Origin: Candidatus Zhuqueibacterota bacterium
GTDB lineage: Bacteria > Electryoneota > RPQS01
Reading direction: 5' to 3'
Length of the DNA: 39,242 nucleotides
Assembly (NCBI GenBank): GCA_003818605.1
Contig: RPQS01000034.1
Span: forward strand, 1 to 39,242
Shown here: in pieces, positions 26,119 through 34,650 of the stretch
Numbering within the stretch: the first letter of the stretch is position 1
Layout: the number at the start of each line of letters is the position of its first letter
Translations under genes and position numbers: made by a program
The notes under the pieces: generated by a model
Database searches by the model: none
What the model saw: only the letters and a program-made list of their open reading frames with translations
What the model was told of the DNA's origin: nothing

Positions 26119-26191
26119 CAATGATTAATTAGTACAAAATTTCTTGCGTAATTCAACCCGACCGGCTTCTTACTCCACGAAGGAAACACCC

Positions 26192-26938
26192 ATGATCCCT
26201 CTGGTTCTTATACGCCACGGCGAAAGCCTTTGGAACAGAACAAACCGCTTCACCGGATGGACCGATATTGATCTCAGCGACAAGGGTGAAGAGGAAGCCC
26301 GCAAGGCGGCCAAAGTGCTCAAGGAAAGCGGGCTGACTTTCGACATGGCTTATACGTCGGTTTTAAAACGCGCCATTCGCACGCTCTGGATTGTGCTTGA
26401 GAACATGGATTTGGTGTGGATTCCGGTCCGTAAATCGTGGCGGCTGAATGAGCGGCATTATGGGGCGCTGCAAGGTTTGAACAAAGTGGAAACCGCCAAG
26501 ACCTACGGAGAAGAGCAGTTCATGATTTGGCGGCGCAGCTACGATACACCGCCTCCTCCGTTGAACGAAAAAGATGAACGCTGGGCGGGGCGCGACCGCC
26601 GCTATCGCGATCTGACTCCGGAGGAACTTCCGGCTACTGAATGTCTCAAGGATACTCTCAGACGGTTCCTTCCGCTCTGGGAAAACGAGATTGCACCGGA
26701 AATTCTGAAGGGCAAGCGGTTAGTCATCGCCGCTCACGGCAACAGCATCCGTGCGCTCGTCAAGCATCTCGACAATGTTTCCGACAAAGATATTGTCGGA
26801 CTGAATATCCCCACCGGAATTCCGCTGGTCTATGAATTGGATGACAATCTCAAGCCGCTGAAGAGCTACTATCTCGGTGATCCCGAGGAAGTAAAGCGTG
26901 CCGCCGAAGCCGTGGCCGCGCAGGGAAAGAAGAAGTAA
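26192..26938 (+). CDS. gpmA: 2,3-bisphosphoglycerate-dependent phosphoglycerate mutase
   Basis: The ATG at 26192 has AAGGAAA upstream and yields 248 residues, the normal length; the frame's upstream extension is not needed. The enzyme interconverts 3- and 2-phosphoglycerate in glycolysis and gluconeogenesis via a phosphohistidine. The RHGES motif carries the catalytic His9. [33 protein letters not shown] with the acid/base Glu, [11 protein letters not shown], and [15 protein letters not shown] with the second active-site His are all intact. These are diagnostic of the cofactor-dependent GpmA type. The 16-residue C-terminal tail is rich in Ala and Lys. The DUF3160 gene follows 61 bases later. 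Confidence 0.95.
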   Translation: MIPLVLIRHGESLWNRTNRFTGWTDIDLSDKGEEEARKAAKVLKESGLTFDMAYTSVLKRAIRTLWIVLENMDLVWIPVRKSWRLNERHYGALQGLNKVETAKTYGEEQFMIWRRSYDTPPPPLNEKDERWAGRDRRYRDLTPEELPATECLKDTLRRFLPLWENEIAPEILKGKRLVIAAHGNSIRALVKHLDNVSDKDIVGLNIPTGIPLVYELDDNLKPLKSYYLGDPEEVKRAAEAVAAQGKKK

Positions 26939-26999
26939 TCCGGCGTGCAAGGGATTTTATCGGCACGTTCCGCGTGTTAGTGATAAATGCGAGGTAAGC

Positions 27000-29150
27000 A
27001 TGAAATCCTTATTATGGGCCGCAATCGTCGTCGGGTTTGTTCCCTTTTTTGTATTCGGGCAGAGCGATTCTAACCCGGCACGGGGTGATGTAATACGCAG
27101 TTTAGACGAGATTGTCAATTTTAACGCTATGCTCAAGGAATTACCTTATCGTGAGCGGGGACAACTGCCCGCTTTCAGCTCCGCGCAAGAGGAAAAACTG
27201 CTCGCCAACGGATTTGTTGTCATTCCCGACAGATGTCAGCAGTTTTTCCATGTGTACGAGAGTTCGCATTATGGCGAGAGTCCGCGGATTGCGAACTTTA
27301 TAACCAGTGATTGTATCCTGCACATCTATCATATGTTTTACGATTTCACGTTGCGGGTTGCAGAAGCGGAATATTTATTCCCGGCGGTTCGTGATCTCAC
27401 GATTGCGGCTTTGGAAGAATCGAAATCATATTACGTGCAGATACACGATTCAAGTTTACGGGAGGCTGCCCGCAAGAACGTCGAGTATTTCGGCGTCGCC
27501 GCCGCGCTGATTTCCGAAGCCGATACGACGCTTTCGCCCGAAATACAATCGGTGATCGCCGGAGAACTGGGTAAAATCGAAGCCCATGCCGAGCGTACGC
27601 GGTCCGGCATTTTCCCATTTGAACAGGATTACACGCAGTTTAATCCGCGCGGACATTATGACCGCTCGCCTGAACTCCAGCAGTATTTCCGCGTCATGAT
27701 GTGGTACGGACGGTCACCCTTTCCATTCCGATATAATGATTCGAAGACCGAAGAACAAATCCGGCAAGCGCTGCTCATCACACGAATGATGTTTATCCAA
27801 CGGGAAGACAGTGTGCGGCTGATAGACTTATGGGATGCTATTTACTCCATCACCGATCATTATGTCGGCTCGAGCAACGCGTTGACTCCGTATCAGTTTC
27901 GCAATTTGATGGACGAGGCTTATGGCACGGATGCTACGCTTGAGGATTTCGCTGACGCCAAGGGGTTAAACAAGCTCTACCGGCTCGTCGATAAACATCC
28001 GCTTCCGCGCATCCAAGCGCAGGCGGCTGGTATTCCCGATGGCCTGCAATTCCGGATGATGGGGCAGCGCTTTATGCCCGACACCTATATCATGCAGAAG
28101 CTGATTAGCTTTGGTCATCGCCCATGGCCGTCGGGTTTGGATGTGATGGCGGTGCTGGGGTCTGACCGCGCCGCCACTATCCTTGATGATTCGCTCAAAC
28201 AGCCGCAACTTTGGGACGAGTATCTGCCGCGTCGCGCCAAACTCGTCGAGGAATTCTCGAAGTTGGATTCAGCGGATTGGAACCGGAACCTTTATTCGGG
28301 ATGGCTTCACCTCTTGACAAATTTATGGAAGGAAAAGCACGAAGGTTTCCCGGCCTTTATGCGCAATCCGGCATGGACCGACAAACAGCTCACCACGGCT
28401 TTGGCCAGTTGGGCGGAAGCGCGTCATGACGTGATCCTCTACGCTGAACAGAGTTGGGCCGAGGGCGGTGATGGTCACGAAGAGGTAGAACAGCCGAAGG
28501 GCTATGTCGAACCGACGCCTGGTCTCTACACGGAGCTCGCATCGCTTGTCACGAAGACGGAAGATGTTCTGGAATCATCCGGTTATCTCGATAACGATAT
28601 GCGAGATATATGCGGTTCGTATCGAAATCTTCTGGATTTTCTTACTTCTGTATCGCGAAAGGAGCTGGCCGCTGATGATCTGACATACGATGAATATGAG
28701 CGCATTCGTAAAATCGGTGCGGAAATGGAAACGCTGTTGATTTCTATCATTGGATTGGAACGCAACGTACCGGTTTACAATCAGGGAAAACCGACAGATC
28801 AAAAACGCGACCGTCTCCGCGGTTGGTTTGAAGTAACCGGCCCCGATCGGGATATTGCCATTATTGCTGATGTGCACACCACATTGGACAGTTGTCTGGA
28901 AGTTGCCGTCGGTCATATAGACAGGATTTTCGTGATTGTTCCCATCAACGGCAAACCGCATCTTACGCGCGGCGGTGTATTTTCGTTTTATGAATTTCAC
29001 TACCATGCATCCGGCCGGCTTGACGATCGCGCTTGGCAGGAAATGTTATGGCGAGCGCTCGAACCGCCGCGTCCCATCTGGACCTCAACATATTGCACTG
29101 ATGACTGGAGTTATGATCCGCGTCAGAGACGGGAGAGAATAACAAAGTGA
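27000..29150 (+). CDS. Exported DUF3160-family protein
   Basis: The ATG at 27000, with GAGG upstream, opens a 716-residue protein with a signal peptide (SLLWAAIVVGFVPFFVFGQ). The body matches the DUF3160 pattern seen in many bacterial exported proteins. Recognisable parts are FVVIPDRCQQFFHVYESSHY, NFITSDCILHIYHMFYDFTLR, FNPRGHYDRSPELQQYFRVMMWYGR, and a C-terminal segment with YVEPTPGLYTELASL, DRLRGWFEVTGPDRDIAIIADVHT and DDWSYDPRQR. The function of the family is not known. The protein is soluble, probably periplasmic, and helical. Its stop overlaps the GTG of the isochorismatase-type gene (GTGA), so the two are translationally coupled. Confidence 0.8.
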   Translation: MKSLLWAAIVVGFVPFFVFGQSDSNPARGDVIRSLDEIVNFNAMLKELPYRERGQLPAFSSAQEEKLLANGFVVIPDRCQQFFHVYESSHYGESPRIANFITSDCILHIYHMFYDFTLRVAEAEYLFPAVRDLTIAALEESKSYYVQIHDSSLREAARKNVEYFGVAAALISEADTTLSPEIQSVIAGELGKIEAHAERTRSGIFPFEQDYTQFNPRGHYDRSPELQQYFRVMMWYGRSPFPFRYNDSKTEEQIRQALLITRMMFIQREDSVRLIDLWDAIYSITDHYVGSSNALTPYQFRNLMDEAYGTDATLEDFADAKGLNKLYRLVDKHPLPRIQAQAAGIPDGLQFRMMGQRFMPDTYIMQKLISFGHRPWPSGLDVMAVLGSDRAATILDDSLKQPQLWDEYLPRRAKLVEEFSKLDSADWNRNLYSGWLHLLTNLWKEKHEGFPAFMRNPAWTDKQLTTALASWAEARHDVILYAEQSWAEGGDGHEEVEQPKGYVEPTPGLYTELASLVTKTEDVLESSGYLDNDMRDICGSYRNLLDFLTSVSRKELAADDLTYDEYERIRKIGAEMETLLISIIGLERNVPVYNQGKPTDQKRDRLRGWFEVTGPDRDIAIIADVHTTLDSCLEVAVGHIDRIFVIVPINGKPHLTRGGVFSFYEFHYHASGRLDDRAWQEMLWRALEPPRPIWTSTYCTDDWSYDPRQRRERITK

Positions 29151-29700
29151 AAACCGCGCTGTTGGTCATTGACGTTCAAAACGAGTATTTCACGGGCAAG
29201 CGTCCCATCTCGCATCGTGAACAAACCTTGCCGAATATCCTGCAAGCAATGGATGTCGCGCGAGATCGCGGCATTCCCGTGGTCGTCATTCAGCACAGCG
29301 TTCCCAATCCCGAAGCTCCTGTTTTTCGCAAAGGCAGTCCCGGCTGGGAACTCGTGCCGGAAATTGCATCCCGCCCGCGCGATCTGTTGATTGAAAAAAT
29401 CTTCCCGGCAGTTTTACCCGCACGCCGCTCGAAGACTGGCTGCGCTCGCAAAAAATCGAAAAAGTCGTGATCTGCGGTTACATGACTCACATGTGCTGCG
29501 ACACCACCGCCCGGCAGGCTTTCCATCGCGGCTACAAAGTAGAGTTTCTTTCCGATGCCACCGGCACGTTGAATTTGACGAACGATGCGGGTACTGTTTC
29601 GGCGGAAGATCTTCACCGCGCGATTCTCACGGTTCAGCAGTCCATGTTCAGCAAAGTGATGACGACGGCAGAATGGATCAGTGCTCTGACTAAGGAATAA
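29147..29700 (+). pseudogene. Isochorismatase-family cysteine hydrolase, frameshifted
   Basis: A GTG start overlaps the preceding stop (GTGA). The first frame gives ALLVIDVQNEYFTGKRP with the catalytic Asp, VVVIQHSVPNPEAPVF and LLIEKIFP with the catalytic Lys. It then goes out of frame at the C-run 29404-29406. Reading on in the other frame from 29407 restores the expected [12 protein letters not shown], then [20 protein letters not shown] with the nucleophile Cys and a normal C-terminus. One missing C explains everything. With it the protein would have about 184 residues and an intact Asp-Lys-Cys triad. The family hydrolyses amides such as nicotinamide or N-carbamoyl compounds. Either a sequencing or assembly error in a homopolymer or a genuine recent inactivation is possible. 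Confidence 0.85.
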
Positions 29701-29769
29701 GCCCTATACCTGACGAACAGAAAATCAAGGACGACGTCGGGCAGACTATTCTGAGCAATAGGAGGTACG

Positions 29770-30441
29770 ACGGCCGATTATTACAGCGAAAAACTGTCCG
29801 CACAAAAGCTTAAACGCTGCTATGAAATCGCGCCGCCGCGCGTACAGCAATACCTTCGGGCGGAGATAGATTTTGTTCTCGACCATCTCCGTGCTGACGA
29901 CTGCGTTCTGGAACTCGGCTGCGGCTACGGCAGAGTGTTAAAGGCTCTGGCGCGTAAAGTGCGGGATGCCGTCGGAATTGACACGTCGCTTGGCAGTCTG
30001 CAAGCCGCGCGCGAGTATTGCGTGGAGCAGCCCGATTGCCGGCTGCTCCGGATGAACGCGCTGAATCTCGGCTTTGCCAATCATTCGTTCGATACGGTCG
30101 TCTGTATCCAAAATGGAATCTCCGCTTTTCACAATGATCCGCGTTCGCTCATCTTAGAAAGTCTGCGCGTTCTTAAGCCCGGCGGGGTCGCTTTCTTCTC
30201 ATCGTATTCCGGAAAATTCTGGAATGACCGCTTGGAGTGGTTCCGCCTTCAGGCTTCGGAGGGTTTGATCGGCGAGATTGATGAAGCGAAAACCGGCAAC
30301 GGCGTGATCGTCAGCAAAGACGGCTTCACCGCCATCACATTCACTCCTGACGACTTCCGTTCTCTGACTTCCGGCCTCGCCCTCGATATCCGCATCGAGG
30401 AGGTGGATGAGTCGAGTGTGGTTTGCGCGATAAAAAAATAG
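29770..30441 (+). CDS. Class I SAM-dependent methyltransferase with apparent ACG start
   Basis: The SAM-binding motif I (VLELGCGYGRVL) begins well upstream of the first standard start codon in frame (GTG at 29935), so translation must begin earlier. An in-frame TGA at 29752 limits the start to the next few codons. A perfect AGGAGG (29760-29765) precedes ACG at 29770, which opens a sensible N-terminus (xADYYSEKLSAQKLKRCYEIAPPRV). With that start the protein has 223 residues, normal for the family. Further motifs are VGIDTSLGSLQAA, C-R-L-L-R-M-N-A-L, SFDTVVCIQNGISAF and LKPGGVAFFSSYSG. ACG is either a rare start or a T-to-C change or error in ATG. Substrate unknown. It lies 69 bases after the frameshifted hydrolase. 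Confidence 0.75.
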   Translation, partial: TADYYSEKLSAQKLKRCYEIAPPRVQQYLRAEIDFVLDHLRADDCVLELGCGYGRVLKALARKVRDAVGIDTSLGSLQAAREYCVEQPDCRLLRMNALNLGFANHSFDTVVCIQNGISAFHNDPRSLILESLRVLKPGGVAFFSSYSGKFWNDRLEWFRLQASEGLIGEIDEAKTGNGVIVSKDGFTAITFTPDDFRSLTSGLALDIRIEEVDESSVVCAIKK

Positions 30442-30477
30442 AATGCCGCAAGAGATTCTCTCGCGTGTTGTAAACGA

Positions 30478-30580
30478 TGGAAATCTGCTCGTCGAGGAGG
30501 GTCATTAGACCCTCCAGGAATCTTCATCCGCCGAGCAGGGTTTCCAAACCCTGCCGAAATCTTGAGATCGCCGCTCGGAA
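30478..30580. repeat. Tandem palindromic (REP-like) repeat units
   Basis: About two and a half diverged units of 37-39 bases follow the methyltransferase. Each has a (G)AATCT-containing arm, a GxCGAG-like junction and a strong palindrome. The palindromes are GGAGGGTC-ATTA-GACCCTCC at 30496-30515 and GCAGGGTTT-CC-AAACCCTGC at 30535-30554. The AATCT element recurs at 30482, 30519 and 30558. Neither hairpin has a T-tract, so they are not ordinary terminators. The arrangement resembles dispersed intergenic palindromic elements that occur in many genomic copies. The rest of the 269-base gap shows nothing recognisable. Confidence 0.7.
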
Positions 30581-30710
30581 TCATAGACGTTAGAACAGAG
30601 ATTTAGAAACACCAAACGCCGCAAGGGGTGAGGGCACCCACTTGCAGCGAGTAAGTTCCATTTGTGCTTTTCATTAAGTAACGAATTAATGCAAACGAAA
30701 GGAGCTTCAA

Positions 30711-31310
30711 ATGGCAGCCATCTCTGATATTGTTAAAGAAGAATACGTTCAAAGTTATCTACAATATCGCTGGCTCGATGATACTCGCGCAAAACTTATA
30801 GATCGCTTTTACGTTATTGTGATTGCTTTATTGGGGCTGCGTCTCCAAAAGAATGAAGAACTTTTAAATCTCAGAGAGTGGTTGTTCGCACTTTACGGTG
30901 TCGGTTCCATAGTAATATTTTTCTTATCAAAATCAATCATTACCTTTCGACGTCAACAACGTGGCCATGTCAAGTACATCGCTGCTTTATGTGATGCCGT
31001 CTACGCGGATGTTACGGACGATACTCGAATTGAATATTCTAAATGCAATCGTTCTGCTTTGCATGAATGGGAGAAATATCGGAAAGGCAGGTCCGTATTT
31101 TTAACTCAGTGGGTTGAATTCACAGTAGTGCTGATCGCAATTCTTTTGCCTTGCTTTTTTATTCTTGACTTTGCTCATCTTCTTAGATTTGAATGTCCTA
31201 TGTTGTTTTTCTCAATTGTTGGCGTGTTTATTCTTTTTAGCATATCATGGTTGATTATCCCATGGTGGCGATATAATCATTCAAAGGACTTTAAATTTGA
31301 AAAACACTGA
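30711..31310 (+). CDS. AT-rich four-helix membrane protein of unknown function
   Basis: An AAAGGAG site precedes the ATG, the clearest ribosome site in this part of the window. The 199-residue protein has a charged N-terminal helix (EEYVQSYLQYRWLDDTRAKLIDR), two hydrophobic helices near residues 32-44 and 52-72, a soluble helical middle with Cys and Tyr residues, and two further helices at about 135-155 and 162-186. The tail is basic (RYNHSKDFKFEKH). The layout vaguely recalls small membrane effectors of the SLATT/RipA kind that accompany defence or conflict genes, but no partner gene is next to it and I do not assign a family. Codon use is clearly more AT-rich than the neighbours, and the gene follows a palindromic repeat, both of which suggest horizontal transfer. 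Confidence 0.6.
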   Translation: MAAISDIVKEEYVQSYLQYRWLDDTRAKLIDRFYVIVIALLGLRLQKNEELLNLREWLFALYGVGSIVIFFLSKSIITFRRQQRGHVKYIAALCDAVYADVTDDTRIEYSKCNRSALHEWEKYRKGRSVFLTQWVEFTVVLIAILLPCFFILDFAHLLRFECPMLFFSIVGVFILFSISWLIIPWWRYNHSKDFKFEKH

Positions 31311-31353
31311 AGTGCATTCTATAGGTCAACTTCGCGATATTTATGTCGCGAAG
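31297..31353 (+). promoter_or_regulatory. Candidate aconitase promoter with inverted repeat at the start site
   Basis: TTGAAA (31297-31302) and TATAGG (31320-31325) are 17 bases apart. The -35 lies inside the end of the preceding gene. From 31330 to 31353 there is a perfect inverted repeat CTTCGCGA-TATTTATG-TCGCGAAG, located at the expected transcription start. No T-tract follows it, so an operator or a 5' leader hairpin is more likely than a terminator. Confidence 0.4.
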
Positions 31354-31466
31354 ATAAAAGTATGGTATTTTCACACGATAGTATCGCGTCGGCTAAAGTG
31401 ACCCGCATATCTGCAAAGCACGCGTCTCAAGTGACAACAAGTCTTTTTACATAGTTGGAGTTTTCG

Positions 31467-33734
31467 ATGATCCGTGTTGAATCCACTCCTGAATTCGTTC
31501 AGGGAGTCTACCAGAAAACCGAAGAGCGGCTGAAAGTTATTCGCGGCCGCTTGAACCGCCCGCTTTCGCTGGCGGAAAAATTGATTTTCGGCCACCTTGA
31601 TGATCCCGCCGCGAGCGACCTCACTCCTGGCAAAGCCTATGTGCAGCTCCGACCCGACCGCGTGGCCATGCAGGATGCCACCGCGCAGATGGCGCTCTTA
31701 CAGTTCATGTCCGCGGGCATCCAGCACGCGGCAGTTCCCACGACCGTTCATTGCGACCACCTGATTCTGGCGCGAACGGGCGTCAAAGACGATTTGCCCT
31801 ATGCGCAGGATTTAAATCGTGAAGTTTACGATTTCCTCCGCACGGTTTCGCAAAAGTTTGGTATCGGCTTCTGGAAACCGGGTGCAGGTATCATCCATCA
31901 GGTCGTGCTCGAACAATACGCATTCCCCGGCGGCATGATGATCGGCACGGATTCGCACACGCCCAACGCGGGCGGACTCGGTATGTTCGCATCGGGCGTC
32001 GGCGGTGCGGATGCTGTGGACGTCATGGCCGGATTGCCGTGGGAAGTGCTCATGCCTAAGCGCATCGGTGTGCATCTTACGGGAAAAATGAGCGGCTGGA
32101 CTTCGCCGAAAGACGTCATCTTGAAATTGCTCGGCATTCTCACGGTCAAGGGCGGTACGAATGCGGTGATTGAATACTTCGGCCCGGGCGCAGAATCCAT
32201 TTCTTGTACGGGCAAGGCTACCATTACTAACATGGGAGCAGAATTAGGAGCCACGACTTCTGTTTTTCCGTATGATTCGCGCATGGAACTGTATCTGCGC
32301 AACACCGAGCGCGCGGCCATCGCCGATCTTGCCGGAAAGCACAAACATCTGCTGTCCGCCGATCCCGAAGTTCTCAAAGATCCTGCGAAATTTTTCGACC
32401 GCGTCGTGGAAATCAATCTTGATACACTCGAGCCGCACGTGGTCGGACCGCACAGTCCCGATGCCGCCCGTCCCATTTCCGAATGGCCGAAAGCCGCGAA
32501 GGAAAATGGCTGGCCGCTCGAACTCAAGAGCGCGCTCATCGGATCGTGCACGAATTCATCCTATGAAGATATCGGCCGTTCCGCCGATGTCGCCGAGCAG
32601 GCTACAGCGAAGGGACTCAAGGCCCGCTGCACGCTCTACGTGACTCCCGGCAGCAATCGGATTTACGGCACGATTCAGCGCGACGGCCAGATGCAAAAAC
32701 TGGAAAAAGTCGGCGCGATTGTTCTGGCCAATGCCTGCGGCCCGTGCATCGGCCAGTGGATGCGCAGCGACGTCAAACAGGGCGAAACCAATTCCATCAT
32801 CTCTTCCTACAATCGTAATTTCCCCGGCCGCAACGACGGCAGCGCCGCTACGCTTTCGTTTATCACGAGCCCCGAGATCACGGTTGCTTACAGCTTAGCC
32901 GGGACGATTGATTTTAATCCGCTGTCCGATCCCATTCCGGGAACCAACGTCAAATTGACTCCGCCGCCGCCCGCGCCGGAAATTCCCGCGAAAGGTTTCG
33001 TAAAGGATGAAGAAGGCTATCTGGCTCCTCCTACGGATACCGCAGCCGTAGACGTGAAAATTGATCCCGCATCCAATCGTTTGCAGGCATTGAAAGCGTT
33101 TGAGGCGTGGAGCGGGGAAGACTACAAAGACCTGCCCGTGCTTCTTAAAGCGAAAGGCAAATGCACGACCGATCACATCTCTCCGGCGGGCAAGTGGCTC
33201 CGTTTCCGCGGACATCTTGATAACATTTCCGACAACATGTTCAGCGGTGCGGTCAATGCTTTCACAGGTGAAGCGGGTAAAGTGAAAAACCCGCTGACCG
33301 GTGAAGCCGGAATGGATGTCTCTAAAGTCGCGCGCGATCTGAAGGCTAAGGGATTACGCTGGGTGGTCATCGGCGACGAAAATTACGGCGAAGGTTCTTC
33401 GCGCGAACATGCCGCGATGTCGCCGCGTTTTCTCGGCGGTGCAGCGGTCATCACCCGCAGCTTCGCCCGCATCCACGAATCCAATCTGAAAAAGCAGGGC
33501 ATTCTGCCGCTCACGTTCGCGAACGTTGCCGACTATGAAAAAGTGCACGAAGGTGACCGCGTTTCCCTCTTGAATCTTGCGCATCTCGCTCCGGGTGTCC
33601 AAGTGAAAATGGTGCTGAAACACGCGGATGGCGGTCAGGATGAAGTCCTGCTCAATCAATCCCTCAACCGCGAACAGATTGAATGGTTTAAAGCCGGCGG
33701 TGCGCTGAACTACATGCGTAAGAAGAAAGTGTAA
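31467..33734 (+). CDS. acn: Aconitate hydratase, mitochondrial type
   Basis: The ATG at 31467 has GGAG six bases upstream; a TTG four codons earlier overlaps that site and is rejected. The 755-residue enzyme isomerises citrate to isocitrate in the TCA cycle using a [4Fe-4S] cluster. Cluster ligands are visible: Cys in ALIGSCTNSSYEDIGR and two Cys in NACGPCIGQWMR. Other signatures are VHCDHLI, GIIHQVVLEQYAFPGGMMIGTDSHTPNAGGLGMF, TDHISPAGKWLRFRGHL, and the C-terminal swivel-domain GDENYGEGSSREHAAMSPRFLGGAAVITRSFARIHESNLKKQG. Length and sequence fit the mitochondrial-type aconitases rather than AcnA (about 890 residues) or AcnB. It appears monocistronic, with its own terminator. Confidence 0.95.
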   Translation: MIRVESTPEFVQGVYQKTEERLKVIRGRLNRPLSLAEKLIFGHLDDPAASDLTPGKAYVQLRPDRVAMQDATAQMALLQFMSAGIQHAAVPTTVHCDHLILARTGVKDDLPYAQDLNREVYDFLRTVSQKFGIGFWKPGAGIIHQVVLEQYAFPGGMMIGTDSHTPNAGGLGMFASGVGGADAVDVMAGLPWEVLMPKRIGVHLTGKMSGWTSPKDVILKLLGILTVKGGTNAVIEYFGPGAESISCTGKATITNMGAELGATTSVFPYDSRMELYLRNTERAAIADLAGKHKHLLSADPEVLKDPAKFFDRVVEINLDTLEPHVVGPHSPDAARPISEWPKAAKENGWPLELKSALIGSCTNSSYEDIGRSADVAEQATAKGLKARCTLYVTPGSNRIYGTIQRDGQMQKLEKVGAIVLANACGPCIGQWMRSDVKQGETNSIISSYNRNFPGRNDGSAATLSFITSPEITVAYSLAGTIDFNPLSDPIPGTNVKLTPPPPAPEIPAKGFVKDEEGYLAPPTDTAAVDVKIDPASNRLQALKAFEAWSGEDYKDLPVLLKAKGKCTTDHISPAGKWLRFRGHLDNISDNMFSGAVNAFTGEAGKVKNPLTGEAGMDVSKVARDLKAKGLRWVVIGDENYGEGSSREHAAMSPRFLGGAAVITRSFARIHESNLKKQGILPLTFANVADYEKVHEGDRVSLLNLAHLAPGVQVKMVLKHADGGQDEVLLNQSLNREQIEWFKAGGALNYMRKKKV

Positions 33735-33756
33735 GGTTTCTTCACTTCACTATGAC

Positions 33757-33788
33757 GAAAGGCGTGCCGAACGGTGCGCCTTTCTTTA
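33757..33788 (+). terminator. Intrinsic terminator after aconitase
   Basis: GAAAGGCG (33757-33764) pairs with CGCCTTTC, enclosing a nested GCC-GAAC-GGT hairpin. The 3' arm ends in TTTCTTTA, a T-rich though interrupted tract. It begins 22 bases after the stop codon. Confidence 0.75.
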
Positions 33789-33867
33789 TTTCTATGTCCG
33801 ATTTGGGAACAAATTAGCGGTTTATGCCGTCCAAAGAGCAAGCAACAGGATTTGTCAGGGTGAAAGC

Positions 33868-34578
33868 ATGAAATCTGAACAAAATTCCAAACGGGAGCGC
33901 TATAGCTGGGCATGGTGGTGGAGGGAATGGATAAAACCGTTCATCATCATTATCTCCATTATGGCACCCTTACGGTCGTCCATCGCCGATTGGTATGATG
34001 TTCCCACCGGGTCTATGAAACCCACAATTCTCGAGGGAGATCGCGTCGTGGTGAACAAGCTGGCCTACGATCTTAAACTACCTTTTACTTCCGTTAGGCT
34101 GGCCCGCTGGTCGCAGCCCGCGCGCGGCGAGACGGTGGTCTTTCGTTCGCCTGCGGACGGCGTTCGGCTGGTCAAGAGGGTCATCGGAATTTCCGGTGAC
34201 ACGCTGGCCATGTTGAACAACCAGCTATTTATCAACGGTAAACCGCTGGAGTATTCACCGCTGGAACCGGCTGCCATATCCGGAATTCCCTATGAAGAGC
34301 GACATCCCTACGAATTTTTACGCGAGGATTTAGCAGGGAAAACACACGCGGTTATGCTTACACACGGCATCATGTCGCGGCGGACGTTCGGACAGATTGT
34401 CGTACCGCCGGGTCAATACTTTGTGATGGGGGATAACCGTGACAACAGCGCGGACTCTCGATATATCGGCTTTATTCCGGGCGAGAGTATCGCGGGAGAA
34501 GCGATTGCCGTGGCACTTTCATTGGATCGCGCTCACTGGTTCATTCCGCGATGGCAGCGGTTTTTCCGCGCGCTATAG
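33868..34578 (+). CDS. lepB: Signal peptidase I
   Basis: The 236-residue enzyme cleaves signal peptides on the outer face of the cytoplasmic membrane. A basic/aromatic N-terminus is followed by one membrane helix (WIKPFIIIISIMAPL). The catalytic Ser49 lies in DVPTGSMKPTI and the general-base Lys103 in RLVKRVIGISGD. The box-E motif MGDNRDNSADSRYIGFI is present. The short middle insert with EERHPYEFLRED is typical of Gram-negative enzymes. It is the only protein-processing enzyme in a window rich in exported proteins, and stands alone between two terminators. The start ATG is preceded by GGGTGAAAGC, a weak ribosome site. Confidence 0.94.
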   Translation: MKSEQNSKRERYSWAWWWREWIKPFIIIISIMAPLRSSIADWYDVPTGSMKPTILEGDRVVVNKLAYDLKLPFTSVRLARWSQPARGETVVFRSPADGVRLVKRVIGISGDTLAMLNNQLFINGKPLEYSPLEPAAISGIPYEERHPYEFLREDLAGKTHAVMLTHGIMSRRTFGQIVVPPGQYFVMGDNRDNSADSRYIGFIPGESIAGEAIAVALSLDRAHWFIPRWQRFFRAL

Positions 34579-34593
34579 AATAATCCGATAAAT

Positions 34594-34622
34594 GAAAACG
34601 CCCCGGCAAACGGGGCGTTTTC
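34594..34622 (+). terminator. Bidirectional intrinsic terminator between lepB and trxA
   Basis: A perfect 12-base stem (GAAAACGCCCCG / CGGGGCGTTTTC) with a GCAAA loop has four T residues at the 3' side on both strands. It lies 15 bases after lepB and 28 bases after the convergent thioredoxin gene, so it probably serves both. Confidence 0.85.
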
Positions 34623-34650
34623 AAATTAGGGTCGGACTGTCAATCGTGTG

